A DNA stretch of 64,000 nt from Sphingomonas abietis (lineage in GTDB: Bacteria; Pseudomonadota; Alphaproteobacteria; Sphingomonadales; Sphingomonadaceae). Where the stretch lies: contig NZ_CP115174.1 in assembly GCF_027625475.1 (NCBI RefSeq), positions 186,001 to 250,000 on the forward strand, in the 5' to 3' direction. This document shows, piece by piece, positions 55,644 through 64,000 of this stretch. Position 1 is the stretch's first letter, and each line of letters starts with the position of its first letter. The position numbers and the translations under genes are program-made. The notes beneath the pieces are model-generated. The model was given only the letters and a program-made list of their open reading frames with translations. It did not search any database and was not told the DNA's origin.

Positions 55644-56030
55644 TCAATCGCCGCTGTCTTCGCCGGTGACCGCACCCTTCAGTAGGCCGAACAGCTTTCC
55701 CAGGGTCTGCATCTGCCTGCTGGGCGGGCCGGTCGGCGGCCCGGGATCGCCGCCGCCCGGCTCGCCGCGATGATGGACCACCTCGCCGGCCTCCGCCCGC
55801 TCGTCCGGCATCGGCAGGCGGGGGGCGGGGCGGATATTGCGGCGGCAGACGACGATCTCGGCCGGGGTGCCGGTCGCGCATTGCGCCGCCGGCCCGCCGG
55901 GAGCCGGGACGATCACGCCGCCGAGCTTCGCGCGATAATTGGCCATCGCCTGCTCGGCGGTGATGCCGGTGGTGGATGGCGCCGGCGGCCCATAAACCGC
56001 GATCAAGACCAACGCTGCCATGCTCGACAT
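55644..56030 (-). CDS. Hypothetical exported protein (tandem paralog 2)
   Basis: A 128-residue protein with a short hydrophobic N terminus (MSSMAALVLIAVYGPP). It shares TAEQAMANYRAKL, two cysteines (QCATGTPAEIVVCRR) and PDERAEAGEVVHHRGEPG with its neighbour, which starts at the very next base after this stop. The C terminus (KLFGLLKGAVTGEDSGD) parallels RLFRILKGEDPDD of the other. Likely one operon made by duplication. Function unknown; divergent from glpX. Confidence 0.65.
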   Translation of the reverse strand: MSSMAALVLIAVYGPPAPSTTGITAEQAMANYRAKLGGVIVPAPGGPAAQCATGTPAEIVVCRRNIRPAPRLPMPDERAEAGEVVHHRGEPGGGDPGPPTGPPSRQMQTLGKLFGLLKGAVTGEDSGD

Positions 56031-56082
56031 CGTAACACGCCTTCCCTATCGCTCGACGCATTGAGGGTTTGAAGGAAGCATC

Positions 56083-57057
56083 ATGCCGGATAGTCAGGTC
56101 GCCGCAAGTCAGGTTCTCGATCGTGTTCTCGTGCTGGAAATGGTGCGTGTCACCGAGGCGGCGGCCATTTCCGCGGCGAAGCTGATCGGGCGTGGCGACG
56201 AGAAGGCCGCCGATGCCGCCGCCGTCGAGGCGATGCGCGCCGCGTTCAACGAGCTGGATTTCGATGGCACCGTGGTGATCGGCGAGGGCGAGCGCGACGA
56301 GGCGCCGATGCTCTACATCGGCGAGAAGGTCGGCACCGGCAAAGGCCCCAAGATCGACATCGCGCTCGATCCGCTGGAAGGCACGACGATCACCGCGACC
56401 GGCGGACCCAATGCGCTCGCGGTACTCGCCATCGCCGAAGAGGGCGGCCTGCTCAACGCGCCCGACGTCTATATGGACAAGCTCGCGATCGGGCCGGGCT
56501 ACGAGCGCGGCGTCGTCTCGCTCGACATGACGCCGACCGAGCGCGTCGAGGCCTTCGCCAAAGCCAAGGGCGTCTCGCCCTCCGAGATCACCGTGCTGGT
56601 GCTCGATCGTCCCCGCCACGAGAAGATGATCGCCGAGCTGCGCGCGCTCGGCACCGGCATCTATCTCATCCCCGATGGCGACGTCGCAGGCGTGATCTCG
56701 GTGGCCAGCCCCGAAACCACAATCGACATGTATATGGGCTCCGGCGGCGCACCCGAGGGCGTGCTGGCCGCGGCTGCCCTGTCGTGCGTCGGCGGGCAGT
56801 TCCAGGGCCGCCTGCTGTTCCGCAACGACGACGAGAAGAGCCGCGCCGCCAAATGGGGCGTGACCGATCTCAACCGCATCTACGAGCTCGAGGATCTGGT
56901 GAAGGGCGATGCGATCTTCGCCGCCACCGGCGTCACCGACGGTTCGCTGCTCGGCGGGGTGAAGCGCCGCCGCGATGGCGTGATGACCACCGAGAGCGTG
57001 GTGATGCGTGCGTCGTCCCGCACCATCCGCTGGGTCAAGGGCGAGCATCGCCGCTGA
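56083..57057 (+). CDS. glpX: Class II fructose-1,6-bisphosphatase
   Basis: A 324-residue gluconeogenic phosphatase of the GlpX type. Metal and substrate motifs are VVIGEGERDEAPML, DIALDPLEGTT (with the conserved DPxEGT), LDRPRHEKMI, and GSGGAPEGVLAAAAL. It hydrolyses fructose-1,6-bisphosphate. Position between hom and recJ is common in alphaproteobacteria, though here an antiporter gene intervenes before recJ. Confidence 0.96.
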   Translation: MPDSQVAASQVLDRVLVLEMVRVTEAAAISAAKLIGRGDEKAADAAAVEAMRAAFNELDFDGTVVIGEGERDEAPMLYIGEKVGTGKGPKIDIALDPLEGTTITATGGPNALAVLAIAEEGGLLNAPDVYMDKLAIGPGYERGVVSLDMTPTERVEAFAKAKGVSPSEITVLVLDRPRHEKMIAELRALGTGIYLIPDGDVAGVISVASPETTIDMYMGSGGAPEGVLAAAALSCVGGQFQGRLLFRNDDEKSRAAKWGVTDLNRIYELEDLVKGDAIFAATGVTDGSLLGGVKRRRDGVMTTESVVMRASSRTIRWVKGEHRR

Positions 57058-57090
57058 CGGTCGGTGCCGTTCGGAACGGCACCGGCACTA

Positions 57091-57118
57091 TTGACGGCGA
57101 TGGCGGCCGGCCTATCCT
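57091..57118 (+). promoter_or_regulatory. Promoter for the antiporter gene
   Basis: TTGACG (57091-57096), 16-bp spacer, TATCCT (57113-57118), 28 bp before the ATG at 57147. Confidence 0.5.
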
Positions 57119-57146
57119 CGCTCCCATAAGAAAAAGGGAGTGGGGC

Positions 57147-58421
57147 ATGGCGTCAGTGCATGCGAACGAGCAATTGCTGTTCTCGATCCTGTTGCAGCTG
57201 ATCGTGATGATCGGCGCGGCGCGGATGATGAATGCGGCGTTCCGCGCGATGGGCCAGCCCGGGGTGATCGGCGAGATCGTCGCCGGGCTGCTGCTGGGGC
57301 CGTCGCTGTTCGGCCATTTCTTTCCGGGCGTGTCGCTGGCCGTGTTCGGCGCCAAGCCGAGCCCGGCGATCACGATGCTGAGCCAGATCGGCCTGATCCT
57401 GCTGATGTTCCAGATCGGCGCCGATTTCGATTTCGGCCATCTCCGATCGGCGAAGATGAAGCGCGCGGTGCTGCTGATCGCGGTGGGATCGATCGTCGTG
57501 CCGTTCGGGCTGGGCCTGTGGCTGGGCTTCGCCTCGCAGCCGAGCATCGCGCCGGGCATCGATCCGGTCATCTATGCCCTGTTCTGCGGCGTCGCGCTGG
57601 CGATCACCGCGGTGCCGATCCTCGGCCGCATCCTGCGCGAATTCCGGCTGACCCGTACCCCGATCGGGGTGGTCGCGATTTCGGCGGCAGCGATCAACGA
57701 TGTGGTCGGCTGGGTGATGCTCGCCTGCATCTCCGCCTATGCGACCGCCGTCTTTTCGGGCGCCTTCCTGCTGTGGCGCCTGGTCGCGATCGCAGTGCTG
57801 CTGTGCGCGTTGCGCTTCGTGCTCGCGCCGCTGGTGGACTGGCTGCTGCGCCGCTGGCCGGTGGTGGACGGGCGGCTGCCCGCCAATCTGATGGCGGTGA
57901 CGCTCTGCATCATGTTCGGGCTCGGCATCGCCACCTATCAGATCGGCATCTTCGCGATCTTCGGCGGCTTCGCGGCGGGGCTGCTGTTCCACCGCCACAC
58001 CGATTTCGTGGAGGCCTGGAGCAGCCAGGTCGGGCATTTCACATTGGTCTTCTTCCTGCCGGTCTTCTTCACCTTCACCGGACTGCGGACCAATTTGCTG
58101 GGCCTTTCGCCGGCCGATCTCGGCTGGCTGGTGCTGGTGCTGGCCGCGGCCGTCGGCGGCAAGATCGTGCCGGTGTTCTTCGCCAGCCGCGCGGCGGGCT
58201 TCGACACCAACGAATCGAGCATCCTCGCCAGCCTGATGAACACGCGCGCCCTGATGGAGCTGATCGTGCTCAACATCGGCTATGATCTGGGCTTCCTGCC
58301 CCAGAATATGTTCACCATGCTGGTGGTGATGGCGGTGGTGACGACGCTGATGACCGGGCCGCTGCTCCGTCTGCTGCTGCCGCGAACGGGGCATGTCGTG
58401 CTGCGGGCGGCGGAGGCCTGA
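57147..58421 (+). CDS. Cation/proton antiporter (CPA2 family)
   Basis: A 424-residue membrane protein with about 12-13 helices, of the monovalent cation:proton antiporter-2 family. GEIVAGLLLGPSLFG (near 43-57) and ALAITAVPILGRILREF are conserved, and the ion-binding region contains SAAAINDVVGW. There is no C-terminal TrkA-N or TrkA-C domain, so nucleotide control as in KefB/KefC is not expected. It probably exchanges Na+ or K+ for H+. AAGGGAG precedes the ATG. It interrupts the usual glpX-recJ adjacency. Confidence 0.9.
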   Translation: MASVHANEQLLFSILLQLIVMIGAARMMNAAFRAMGQPGVIGEIVAGLLLGPSLFGHFFPGVSLAVFGAKPSPAITMLSQIGLILLMFQIGADFDFGHLRSAKMKRAVLLIAVGSIVVPFGLGLWLGFASQPSIAPGIDPVIYALFCGVALAITAVPILGRILREFRLTRTPIGVVAISAAAINDVVGWVMLACISAYATAVFSGAFLLWRLVAIAVLLCALRFVLAPLVDWLLRRWPVVDGRLPANLMAVTLCIMFGLGIATYQIGIFAIFGGFAAGLLFHRHTDFVEAWSSQVGHFTLVFFLPVFFTFTGLRTNLLGLSPADLGWLVLVLAAAVGGKIVPVFFASRAAGFDTNESSILASLMNTRALMELIVLNIGYDLGFLPQNMFTMLVVMAVVTTLMTGPLLRLLLPRTGHVVLRAAEA

Positions 58422-58470
58422 TTCGCCGCCTCGCGTTCACAGGCGGGCCGCGATGGTCTAGGCGCAGCGC

Positions 58471-60240
58471 ATGACCCTTGCCGCACCCTGTGGAGTGACC
58501 CGTTCGATCCTCGGCCAGCCGTGGCGCTGGCGGGGCCTGGCCAGCGACGATGGCGATGCCGGCTTCCGGCCCGATGCGCTGGTCGATCAGCTGCTGATGG
58601 CGCGGGGTTGCCCGCGGGAGGCGCTCGACAGCCATCGCGTGCCGACCATCCGCGGCTTCATGCCCGATCCGTCGATCTTCCGCGACATGGACAAGGCCGC
58701 CGATCGTCTGGCCGATGCCGTGGAGCGCCAGGAGCGGGTGACGATCTTCGGCGACTATGACGTCGATGGGGCGACCTCGGCGGCGCTGATGATCCGCCTG
58801 CTGCGCGACCTCGGCCTCCATGCCGGCGCCTACATCCCCGATCGCCTGCTCGAAGGCTATGGCCCGTCGGCGGACGCGCTGGTGATGCTGGCCGAACAGG
58901 GCGCGAGCCTGGTCGTCACCGTCGATTGCGGTGCGATGGCGTTCGAGGCGCTGCAGGCCGCGCACGACGCCGGGCTCGACGTGATCGTGGTCGATCATCA
59001 CAAATGCGCGACGGTGCTTCCCGTCGCCCACGCGCTGGTCAACCCGAACCGGCTCGACGAGGGCGAGGGCGCGGCGCATGGCCATCTCGCCGCCGTCGGC
59101 GTCGCCTTCCTGCTCGGCGCCGCGCTGATCCGCACCCTGCGCGCGCGGGGATGGTTTGCAACGCGTGCCGAACCGAAGCTGCTGGAGCTGCTCGATATCG
59201 TCGCGCTCGGCACGGTCGCCGACGTGGCGCAGCTGAAGGGACTCAACCGCGCGTTCGTGGCGCAGGGATTGAAGGTGATGGCGGGTCGTCGCAACATCGG
59301 CCTCGCCGCGCTGATCGAAGCCTCGCGCCTCACCCGGAACCCGACCGCGACCGATCTCGGTTTCGCGCTCGGCCCCCGGATCAACGCCGGCGGGCGGGTC
59401 GGCCGCGCCGATCTCGGCGTCCGCCTGCTGACCACGCAGGACGAGGGCGAGGCGCGCGCGATCGCCGCCGAGCTCAACCAGTTCAACGAGGATCGCCGTG
59501 CCATCGAGCAGGCGGTGCGCGAGGAGGCCGAGGCGAAGCTCGCCGGCCAGGGCAACCGCGCCGTTTCGGTGATTTCGGGTGCCGGCTGGCACCCCGGCGT
59601 GATCGGCATCGTCGCCAGCCGCATCAAGGAGCGTTCGGGCAAGCCGGCGATCGTCGTCGCGCTCGATGGCGGCATCGGCAAGGGATCGGGGCGCTCGATC
59701 TCGGGCGTCGATCTCGGCGCGGCGGTGCTCGCCGCCAAGGATATGGGCCTGCTGGTGGCGGGCGGCGGCCATGCGATGGCGGCGGGGCTGACCATCGACG
59801 AGGCCAAGCTCGATGCCTTCGCCGAATTTCTCGACGAGCGCCTCGCCGCCGATGTCGCGATCGCATCGGACAAGCGCGCGCTGTTGCTGGATGCGGTGGT
59901 CGGTCCGGGCGGCGTCACTCCAGCGCTGGTCGAGGCGCTGGAGGCGGGCGGCCCTTACGGCGCCGGCTGGCCCGGCCCGCGCGTCGCGGCGGGCCGGGTG
60001 CGGGTGGTGAAGGCCGATGTCGTCGGCACCGGCGGCCATGTCCGCGCGATCGTGGCCGGAGACGATGGCCGCTCGATCAAGGCGATGGCCTTTGGGTCGG
60101 CCGATACCGCGCTCGGCCAGGCGCTGCTCGGGGCGGGTTCGACGCGCAAGCTGTGGCTGGCCGGCCGGGCGCGGATCGATGACTGGGCGCAGCGTCCGTC
60201 GGCCGAACTGCATGTCGATGACGCCGCCTGGGCCGATTGA
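58471..60240 (+). CDS. recJ: Single-stranded-DNA-specific exonuclease RecJ
   Basis: A 589-residue 5'-3' ssDNA exonuclease for recombination and mismatch repair. Motif I is DYDVDG (95-100), motif II TVDCG, motif III VDHHK (DHH), with the DHHA1 domain motif GSGRSISGVDLG and GGGHAMAAGL. Length is normal for the family. TCTAGG lies just 8 nt before the ATG without a ribosome site, so the mRNA may be leaderless. It ends 48 bp before tRNA-Glu. Confidence 0.95.
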   Translation: MTLAAPCGVTRSILGQPWRWRGLASDDGDAGFRPDALVDQLLMARGCPREALDSHRVPTIRGFMPDPSIFRDMDKAADRLADAVERQERVTIFGDYDVDGATSAALMIRLLRDLGLHAGAYIPDRLLEGYGPSADALVMLAEQGASLVVTVDCGAMAFEALQAAHDAGLDVIVVDHHKCATVLPVAHALVNPNRLDEGEGAAHGHLAAVGVAFLLGAALIRTLRARGWFATRAEPKLLELLDIVALGTVADVAQLKGLNRAFVAQGLKVMAGRRNIGLAALIEASRLTRNPTATDLGFALGPRINAGGRVGRADLGVRLLTTQDEGEARAIAAELNQFNEDRRAIEQAVREEAEAKLAGQGNRAVSVISGAGWHPGVIGIVASRIKERSGKPAIVVALDGGIGKGSGRSISGVDLGAAVLAAKDMGLLVAGGGHAMAAGLTIDEAKLDAFAEFLDERLAADVAIASDKRALLLDAVVGPGGVTPALVEALEAGGPYGAGWPGPRVAAGRVRVVKADVVGTGGHVRAIVAGDDGRSIKAMAFGSADTALGQALLGAGSTRKLWLAGRARIDDWAQRPSAELHVDDAAWAD

Positions 60241-60245
60241 TGCGC

Positions 60246-60274
60246 TTGACCCGGCGGGATGCGTGCCCTAAGCG
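60246..60274 (+). promoter_or_regulatory. Promoter for tRNA-Glu
   Basis: TTGACC (60246-60251), 17-bp spacer, TAAGCG (60269-60274), 14 bp before the tRNA. Confidence 0.45.
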
Positions 60275-60288
60275 CCCGCAACCGAGAC

Positions 60289-60364
60289 GGCCCCATCGTC
60301 TAGCGGTCTAGGACGTCGCCCTTTCACGGCGAAAACACGGGTTCGATTCCCGTTGGGGTCACCA
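60289..60364 (+). tRNA. tRNA-Glu(TTC)
   Basis: A 76-nt cloverleaf with encoded CCA. The anticodon stem TCGCC/GGCGA closes loop CTTTCAC, giving anticodon TTC. The acceptor stem pairs throughout with one G-T pair, and the T loop is TTCGATT. Confidence 0.96.
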
Positions 60365-60823
60365 GTGGCGGAAATCAGCCACTTTTGCCGGATCGGGCCG
60401 GCAGATTTGCCACCGGCATCGCCAGCAATTTGCCACCCTTGATGCTCGCGGCGGCCGTCTGGGCGATCATGGGCACGCGCATGACGTAGCGGCGGGCCAT
60501 CGCGGCCCCATGCCGGGAATCGCGCCTGACTCCCTGTCTGAGATGTCGAACTCGAGAAGATAGCGGCACGCCTTCTTGTGGGAACGCGAAAGGAGCGGGG
60601 CGCGGCCATGGCGCTCGTTTGCCGCGCGACCTCCGGCAAGTGGGGCCTGCTCGCGCAGGCCGAGAGCGATCTCGCCCTCGATGACGCGATGGGCGAATGC
60701 GGGCTTCACGATGCCGCACGACGCCGCACGATGCCGCAGCGCGGCAAAGATATGTTACAAGGCAGTCGGTGACGGGACATCGGGACATGGAATGACACTC
60801 ACCGTTCCAACGGAGATTTGCCC
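60365..60823. other. Gap without a convincing gene next to tRNA-Glu
   Basis: About 460 bp between tRNA-Glu and a small membrane protein gene. Open frames exist on both strands but none has a good ribosome site plus recognisable domain. On the minus strand two adjacent frames look partly protein-like (HKKACRYLLEFDISDRES near 60560, and MIAQTAAASIKGGKLLAMPV near 60440) and could be remnants of one frameshifted gene. No duplicate of the tRNA 3' end was seen, so integration at this tRNA is not shown. Confidence 0.4.
60707..60736. repeat. 10-bp tandem repeat, three copies
   Basis: CACGATGCCG, CACGACGCCG, CACGATGCCG in a row, in the unexplained gap after tRNA-Glu. Confidence 0.8.
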
Positions 60824-61009
60824 ATGCCGCCCGCCGACAATTCCGCCCAGGCCAGCGTCGCGACGATGGTGATGGGCCGGCTGCTGCTGGCCGCGTTCGG
60901 CCTCGGTAGCCTGGCTTTCCTGATCGCGATCGATCGACCACAATGGTTTCACATCCATCCGGCGAATGGCGTTGCGGCCGCGCCGCCTCATGCCGCACGA
61001 CCGTTATGA
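60824..61009 (+). CDS. Small single-helix membrane protein
   Basis: A 61-residue protein (MPPADNSAQASVATMVMGRL start) with one membrane helix (about 18-38, LLLAAFGLGSLAFLIAIDR) and a short tail rich in His, Pro and Ala. GGAG lies 8 nt before the ATG. It precedes the bestrophin gene by 45 bp on the same strand. Not recognised; the coding call rests on ribosome site and hydrophobicity. Confidence 0.5.
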   Translation: MPPADNSAQASVATMVMGRLLLAAFGLGSLAFLIAIDRPQWFHIHPANGVAAAPPHAARPL

Positions 61010-61054
61010 GCATCGCCCCGTCGTCATCGGCGCGTTCCAGCAAGAGGTAGAGCC

Positions 61055-61942
61055 ATGATCGTCACTGCGGTTCCCCGCTTCAAACGGATCGTCACGGAGA
61101 TCTGGCGGCCGCTCCTCCTGCTGTTCGCATGGGACGTGATCGTCACCGCGACTTATTATATCCTGCCGTTCAAGGCGCCGGACCTGCCGCTGGCGCTGTT
61201 CGGTTCGGCATTGGCGCTGTTCCTCGGCTTTCGGAGCAATTCGGCTTATCAGCGCTGGTGGGAGGGGCGCATCCTCTGGGGCCAGATGATCAATGCCAGC
61301 CGCAGCCTGGCGCGTGCGGCGCGCAATTTCCTGCCCGATCCGCAGGCGCTCGACATGAAGCGCAGCATCGTGCTGCGCCAGATCGCCTATGTGAACGCCC
61401 TGCGCTGCCAGCTGCGACGCCAGCCGCCCGATGCCGAAGTGCTCCGCTTCCTGTCCCGCGGCGAGGCTGATTTCGCGCTGGCGCGGACCAATGTGGCGAA
61501 CGGCATTGTCGACGGCACCGGGCGACGCATCGACCTCGCGCGGCGCAACGGCTGGATCGACACCATCCAGCAGGTGTCCATGGAACGGGTGCTGATCGAC
61601 ATCGCCAACGCGCAGGGCGGCATGGAGCGTCTCAAGAACACGCCCTTGCCCAACCAATATCGTTTCTTCCCGATGCTGTTCACGCATCTCTTCTGCGTCT
61701 TCCTGCCGCTCGGTCTGGTCGATGCCTTGGGGTTCGCGACGCCGCTGGGCTCCACGGTCGCGGGATTCATGTTCCTCACCGTGCTGGCGATCGGCGACGA
61801 TCTGGTCGATCCGTTCGCCAACACCGTCCACGATGTGCCGCTTCTCGCCATGTGCCGGACGATCGAGATCGATCTGCTCCAGGCGATCGGCGACGATGCG
61901 CCCGAGCCGGCACGACCGGACGGCAGCTGCGTTCTGTGGTGA
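61055..61942 (+). CDS. Bestrophin family ion channel
   Basis: A 295-residue membrane protein of the bestrophin (UPF0187) family, with four main helices. GFRSNSAYQRWWEGRILWGQ (near 68-87) is the family hallmark, and LFTHLFCVFLPLGLVDALG and DDLVDPFANTVHDVPL are conserved. Bacterial bestrophins form pentameric channels; a studied homologue conducts cations, so ion selectivity cannot be called here. AAGAGG precedes the ATG. Confidence 0.92.
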   Translation: MIVTAVPRFKRIVTEIWRPLLLLFAWDVIVTATYYILPFKAPDLPLALFGSALALFLGFRSNSAYQRWWEGRILWGQMINASRSLARAARNFLPDPQALDMKRSIVLRQIAYVNALRCQLRRQPPDAEVLRFLSRGEADFALARTNVANGIVDGTGRRIDLARRNGWIDTIQQVSMERVLIDIANAQGGMERLKNTPLPNQYRFFPMLFTHLFCVFLPLGLVDALGFATPLGSTVAGFMFLTVLAIGDDLVDPFANTVHDVPLLAMCRTIEIDLLQAIGDDAPEPARPDGSCVLW

Positions 61943-62198
61943 TCGATGCGCGAGACGCCCCGGGTCATCGGCGGCCGGCCGGCAATCGGCAGGGCATCCG
62001 CGCCTTCTCGCGTCTAGAAAGGCTGGTCGACCGTCTGCGTCCGTGCGCCGATGCCATCGGCGGCGATGCGATGCTGTCGGCCAGTCGGGCCGGGCGTGGC
62101 GGCGCCGGCCAGGAAGATATCGCATCCGTCCTTCAAGATTCCGTGCTTTGACGCAGCACCCCGCCGCGGACAACCGTGGCGCCGATGGAAAAGACAGG

Positions 62199-63413
62199 AT
62201 GACCCGCGACATGGCGGGCGGCGCACGGCGGATGATCGTGGCTTTGGCGTTCGCGGCGATCATGCTCAACTATGTCGATCGCCAGATGATCGCGCTGCTG
62301 AAACCGACCCTGCAAGCGCAGTTCGGCTGGGACGATCGCGACTATAGCCACATGGCCTCCGCCTTCCAGCTCGCCGCCGCCGTGGCGTTCCTAGGCAGCG
62401 GCTGGTTCATCGACCGGATCGGGCTGCGGCGCGGCTTCGCGATCGGGGTCGGGGTGTGGAGCCTCGCCGGCATGGCCCATGCGGTCGTCACCAGCGTCGG
62501 CGGCTTCATCGGCGTGCGCGCGCTGCTCGGGGCGGCAGAATCGATCGGCACGCCGGCCCAGGTCAAGACCGCGGCGGCCTATTTCCCGCCGGAGCAGCGA
62601 TCGATCATGATCGGCATCGGCAACATGGCCCCCAATCTCGGCGCGGTGCTCACCCCGCTGATCATCCCGCCGCTCGCGCTGTGGCTGGGATGGCGGGCGA
62701 CCTTCCTGCTGACCGGCGGTGCCGGGCTGGTCTGGGTGATACTGTGGCTGCTCGCCCCGCGCCCGCCCGCACAGGCTGCGCCGGCCGACGCCACCCCCCG
62801 GATATCCTCGGGCGCCATGCTGCGCGATCGCCGGCAATGGGCGCTGATCGCCGCCAAGGCGTTCAGCGACGAGGTGTGGTGGTTCCTGCTGTTCTTCGCG
62901 CCCGATCTCTTCCACCGGCTGTTCGGGCTCGATCAGGGCGCGCTCGGCCTGCCCGTCGCCTTCATCTACACGATGGCCGCGCTCGGATCGCTGAGCGGCG
63001 GCTGGCTGCCGGGGCGGCTGATGGCCCGCGGGGCCGACGCCAACCGCGCGCGCAAGCGCTCGCTGCTGCTCTATGCGCTGCTGATCCTGCCGGTCCCCGC
63101 GCTGCTGCTGACCCACAGCGCCTGGGTGGCGGCGGGGCTGCTCGGGCTGGCGCTGTTCGCGCATCAGGGCTTCTCGACCAACGTGTTCGGCATGGCGACC
63201 GACCTGTTCCCCGCGCACCGGGTCGGGACGGCGATCGGGATCGGCGCCTTCGCCGGCAATCTGGCGGGGATGGCGATGATCGAGGGGGCGGGCTGGTCGC
63301 TCGACGGCGGCTTCGGCTATGCCCCGCTGCTGCTGATCTGCGGCGGCTCCTATCTGGTCGCGCTGGCGCTGATCCAGTGGCTGGTGCCGCGCATCGAGAT
63401 GGCGGCGGACTGA
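62199..63413 (+). CDS. MFS transporter, probable sugar-acid symporter
   Basis: A 404-residue major facilitator with about 12 helices, of the anion:cation symporter type (ExuT-like). NYVDRQMIALLKPTLQAQFG (near 24-43) and DRIGLRRGFAIGVGVWS (A-motif region) are typical, as is GAAESIGTPAQVKTAAAYFP. Hexuronates or related sugar acids are the likely cargo. It faces a TonB-dependent receptor gene across 34 bp, which could take up the same compound at the outer membrane. ATG at 62199 precedes MTRDMAGG. Confidence 0.88.
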   Translation: MTRDMAGGARRMIVALAFAAIMLNYVDRQMIALLKPTLQAQFGWDDRDYSHMASAFQLAAAVAFLGSGWFIDRIGLRRGFAIGVGVWSLAGMAHAVVTSVGGFIGVRALLGAAESIGTPAQVKTAAAYFPPEQRSIMIGIGNMAPNLGAVLTPLIIPPLALWLGWRATFLLTGGAGLVWVILWLLAPRPPAQAAPADATPRISSGAMLRDRRQWALIAAKAFSDEVWWFLLFFAPDLFHRLFGLDQGALGLPVAFIYTMAALGSLSGGWLPGRLMARGADANRARKRSLLLYALLILPVPALLLTHSAWVAAGLLGLALFAHQGFSTNVFGMATDLFPAHRVGTAIGIGAFAGNLAGMAMIEGAGWSLDGGFGYAPLLLICGGSYLVALALIQWLVPRIEMAAD

Positions 63414-63447
63414 CGGGGCCGGCCGCGCCGCCGACCCCCGCCGGAGA

Positions 63448-64000
63448 TCAGAAATTCACCCGGCCGGTGACGCCCCAGTAGCGATCGGCGTCGCGCGAAA
63501 TCTGGTAGCGGTACGAGCCGCCCGGCCCGCCGCTCTGGATCGCTGCCGCGAAGCTCTCGTCGGTGAGGTTGCGGACCTGGAAGGTCAGGCGATAGCGATC
63601 ATGGGTGTCGCCGATCCCGGCGGACAGGTTGACCAGCGCATAGCCGTGGATGGTGGTCTGCGCGCGCACCACCGGATCGGGCGAGAATTGGGAAAGCTCC
63701 TTGCTCTCATAGCTGCCCTGCGCGCCGAGGAAGACGTCGATCGGGCCGCCGGTGCGCCAGCGATAATCGGCCGACAGCGAGCCCTTCCACTTGGGCGCAT
63801 AGATGAGCGGCGTGCCCGACGGGATGATCGCGGTCGCCGCCGCGCCCGGCGCGACCTTGAAGCGGTCGACATGCGCGTCGGTATAGGCGACGCCGCCATT
63901 GATCGCGAGATCGCGCAGCGGGCGCCAGACCAGATCGGCCTCGGCGCCGCGGGTCGAGACGGTGCCGGCATTGGTGAAGCGGGTCGTCACCACGCCCGCC
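63448..64000 (-). CDS. TonB-dependent receptor, C-terminal part (runs off the window)
   Basis: The last 183 residues of an outer-membrane beta-barrel; the gene begins beyond 64000. NAGTVSTRGAEADLVWRPL, YAPKWKGSLSADYRW, NLSAGIGDTHDRYRLTFQVR and a final Phe (VTGRVNF) are typical of TonB-dependent receptors. The alternating strands and terminal Phe support an outer-membrane barrel. Its convergent MFS neighbour suggests shared substrate uptake, by inference only. Confidence 0.9.
   Translation of the reverse strand, partial: AGVVTTRFTNAGTVSTRGAEADLVWRPLRDLAINGGVAYTDAHVDRFKVAPGAAATAIIPSGTPLIYAPKWKGSLSADYRWRTGGPIDVFLGAQGSYESKELSQFSPDPVVRAQTTIHGYALVNLSAGIGDTHDRYRLTFQVRNLTDESFAAAIQSGGPGGSYRYQISRDADRYWGVTGRVNF

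Noticed and set aside
60289..60364. Attachment site of an integrated element at tRNA-Glu
   Set aside because: I found no direct repeat of the tRNA 3' end and no integrase gene within the window.

Overview
The window looks like a stretch of core chromosome from a high-GC alphaproteobacterium, most likely a sphingomonad (Sphingomonas or a close relative). This is inferred from gene content and gene order; no search was run. Pointers are the rpmF-plsX-fabH-ihfA-merR operon, MipZ, a DivK-like regulator beside a DUF3572 gene, class I lysyl-tRNA synthetase, PhaC with a phasin, the Lhr/PdeM/exonuclease repair genes, exported RcnB-like proteins, a SWFGD/DUF2171 protein behind a sigma-EcfG-type promoter, and a TonB-dependent receptor at the right edge. 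I see no insertion sequence, prophage or CRISPR array. Genes lie close together on both strands. The only gene-free stretch over 300 bp that I cannot explain is about 460 bp after tRNA-Glu.

Layout. 0-4 kb: Gly-rich double cold-shock protein, dodecin, slipin, two RcnB-like exported proteins. 4-9.8 kb: DUF885 peptidase, NYN-LOTUS protein, exported helical protein, lysS, EF-hand protein. 9.8-13.1 kb: DinG-like helicase overlapping a SixA-type phosphatase. 13.1-16.1 kb (minus): rpmF-plsX-fabH-ihfA-merR. 16.3-21.9 kb: MAPEG protein, metallo-hydrolase, PabB-PabC fusion, aspartate aminotransferase, exported MsrA, small membrane protein. 21.9-27.7 kb: PdeM nuclease, Lhr-type helicase and MBL exonuclease, interleaved with a CHAP protein, a membrane protein and two very small genes; the DNA ligase usually linked to this set is not in the window. 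27.8-31.1 kb: glycosyltransferases and a TMEM175-like channel. 31.2-38.9 kb: PgmG, J-domain protein, MipZ, PanC, Sel1 protein, acyltransferase-like protein, GDPD, RidA, HAD-like protein, DUF3572, DivK.

39-45.2 kb (minus): FAD oxidoreductase, then kdpFABC preceded by a 27-residue membrane peptide gene; no kdpDE is present. 45.3-48.7 kb: AIM24-like protein, SWFGD/DUF2171 stress protein, tRNA-Ala(CGC), Nudix hydrolase, ClpS. 48.9-51.8 kb: polyhydroxyalkanoate genes (phasin, PhaC). 51.9-60.2 kb: aminotransferase, Gly-zipper protein, hom behind a striking hairpin leader, two tandem exported paralogs, glpX, cation/proton antiporter, recJ. 60.3-64 kb: tRNA-Glu(TTC), an unexplained gap, small membrane protein, bestrophin, MFS transporter, and the C-terminal part of a TonB-dependent receptor.

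The items I think most worth a second look are the hom leader (ribosome-binding site inside a terminator-like hairpin), a phasin gene with a strong internal start that could make long and short proteins, inverted motifs around the phasin promoter, the peptide gene ahead of kdpF, and the repair cluster without its ligase.
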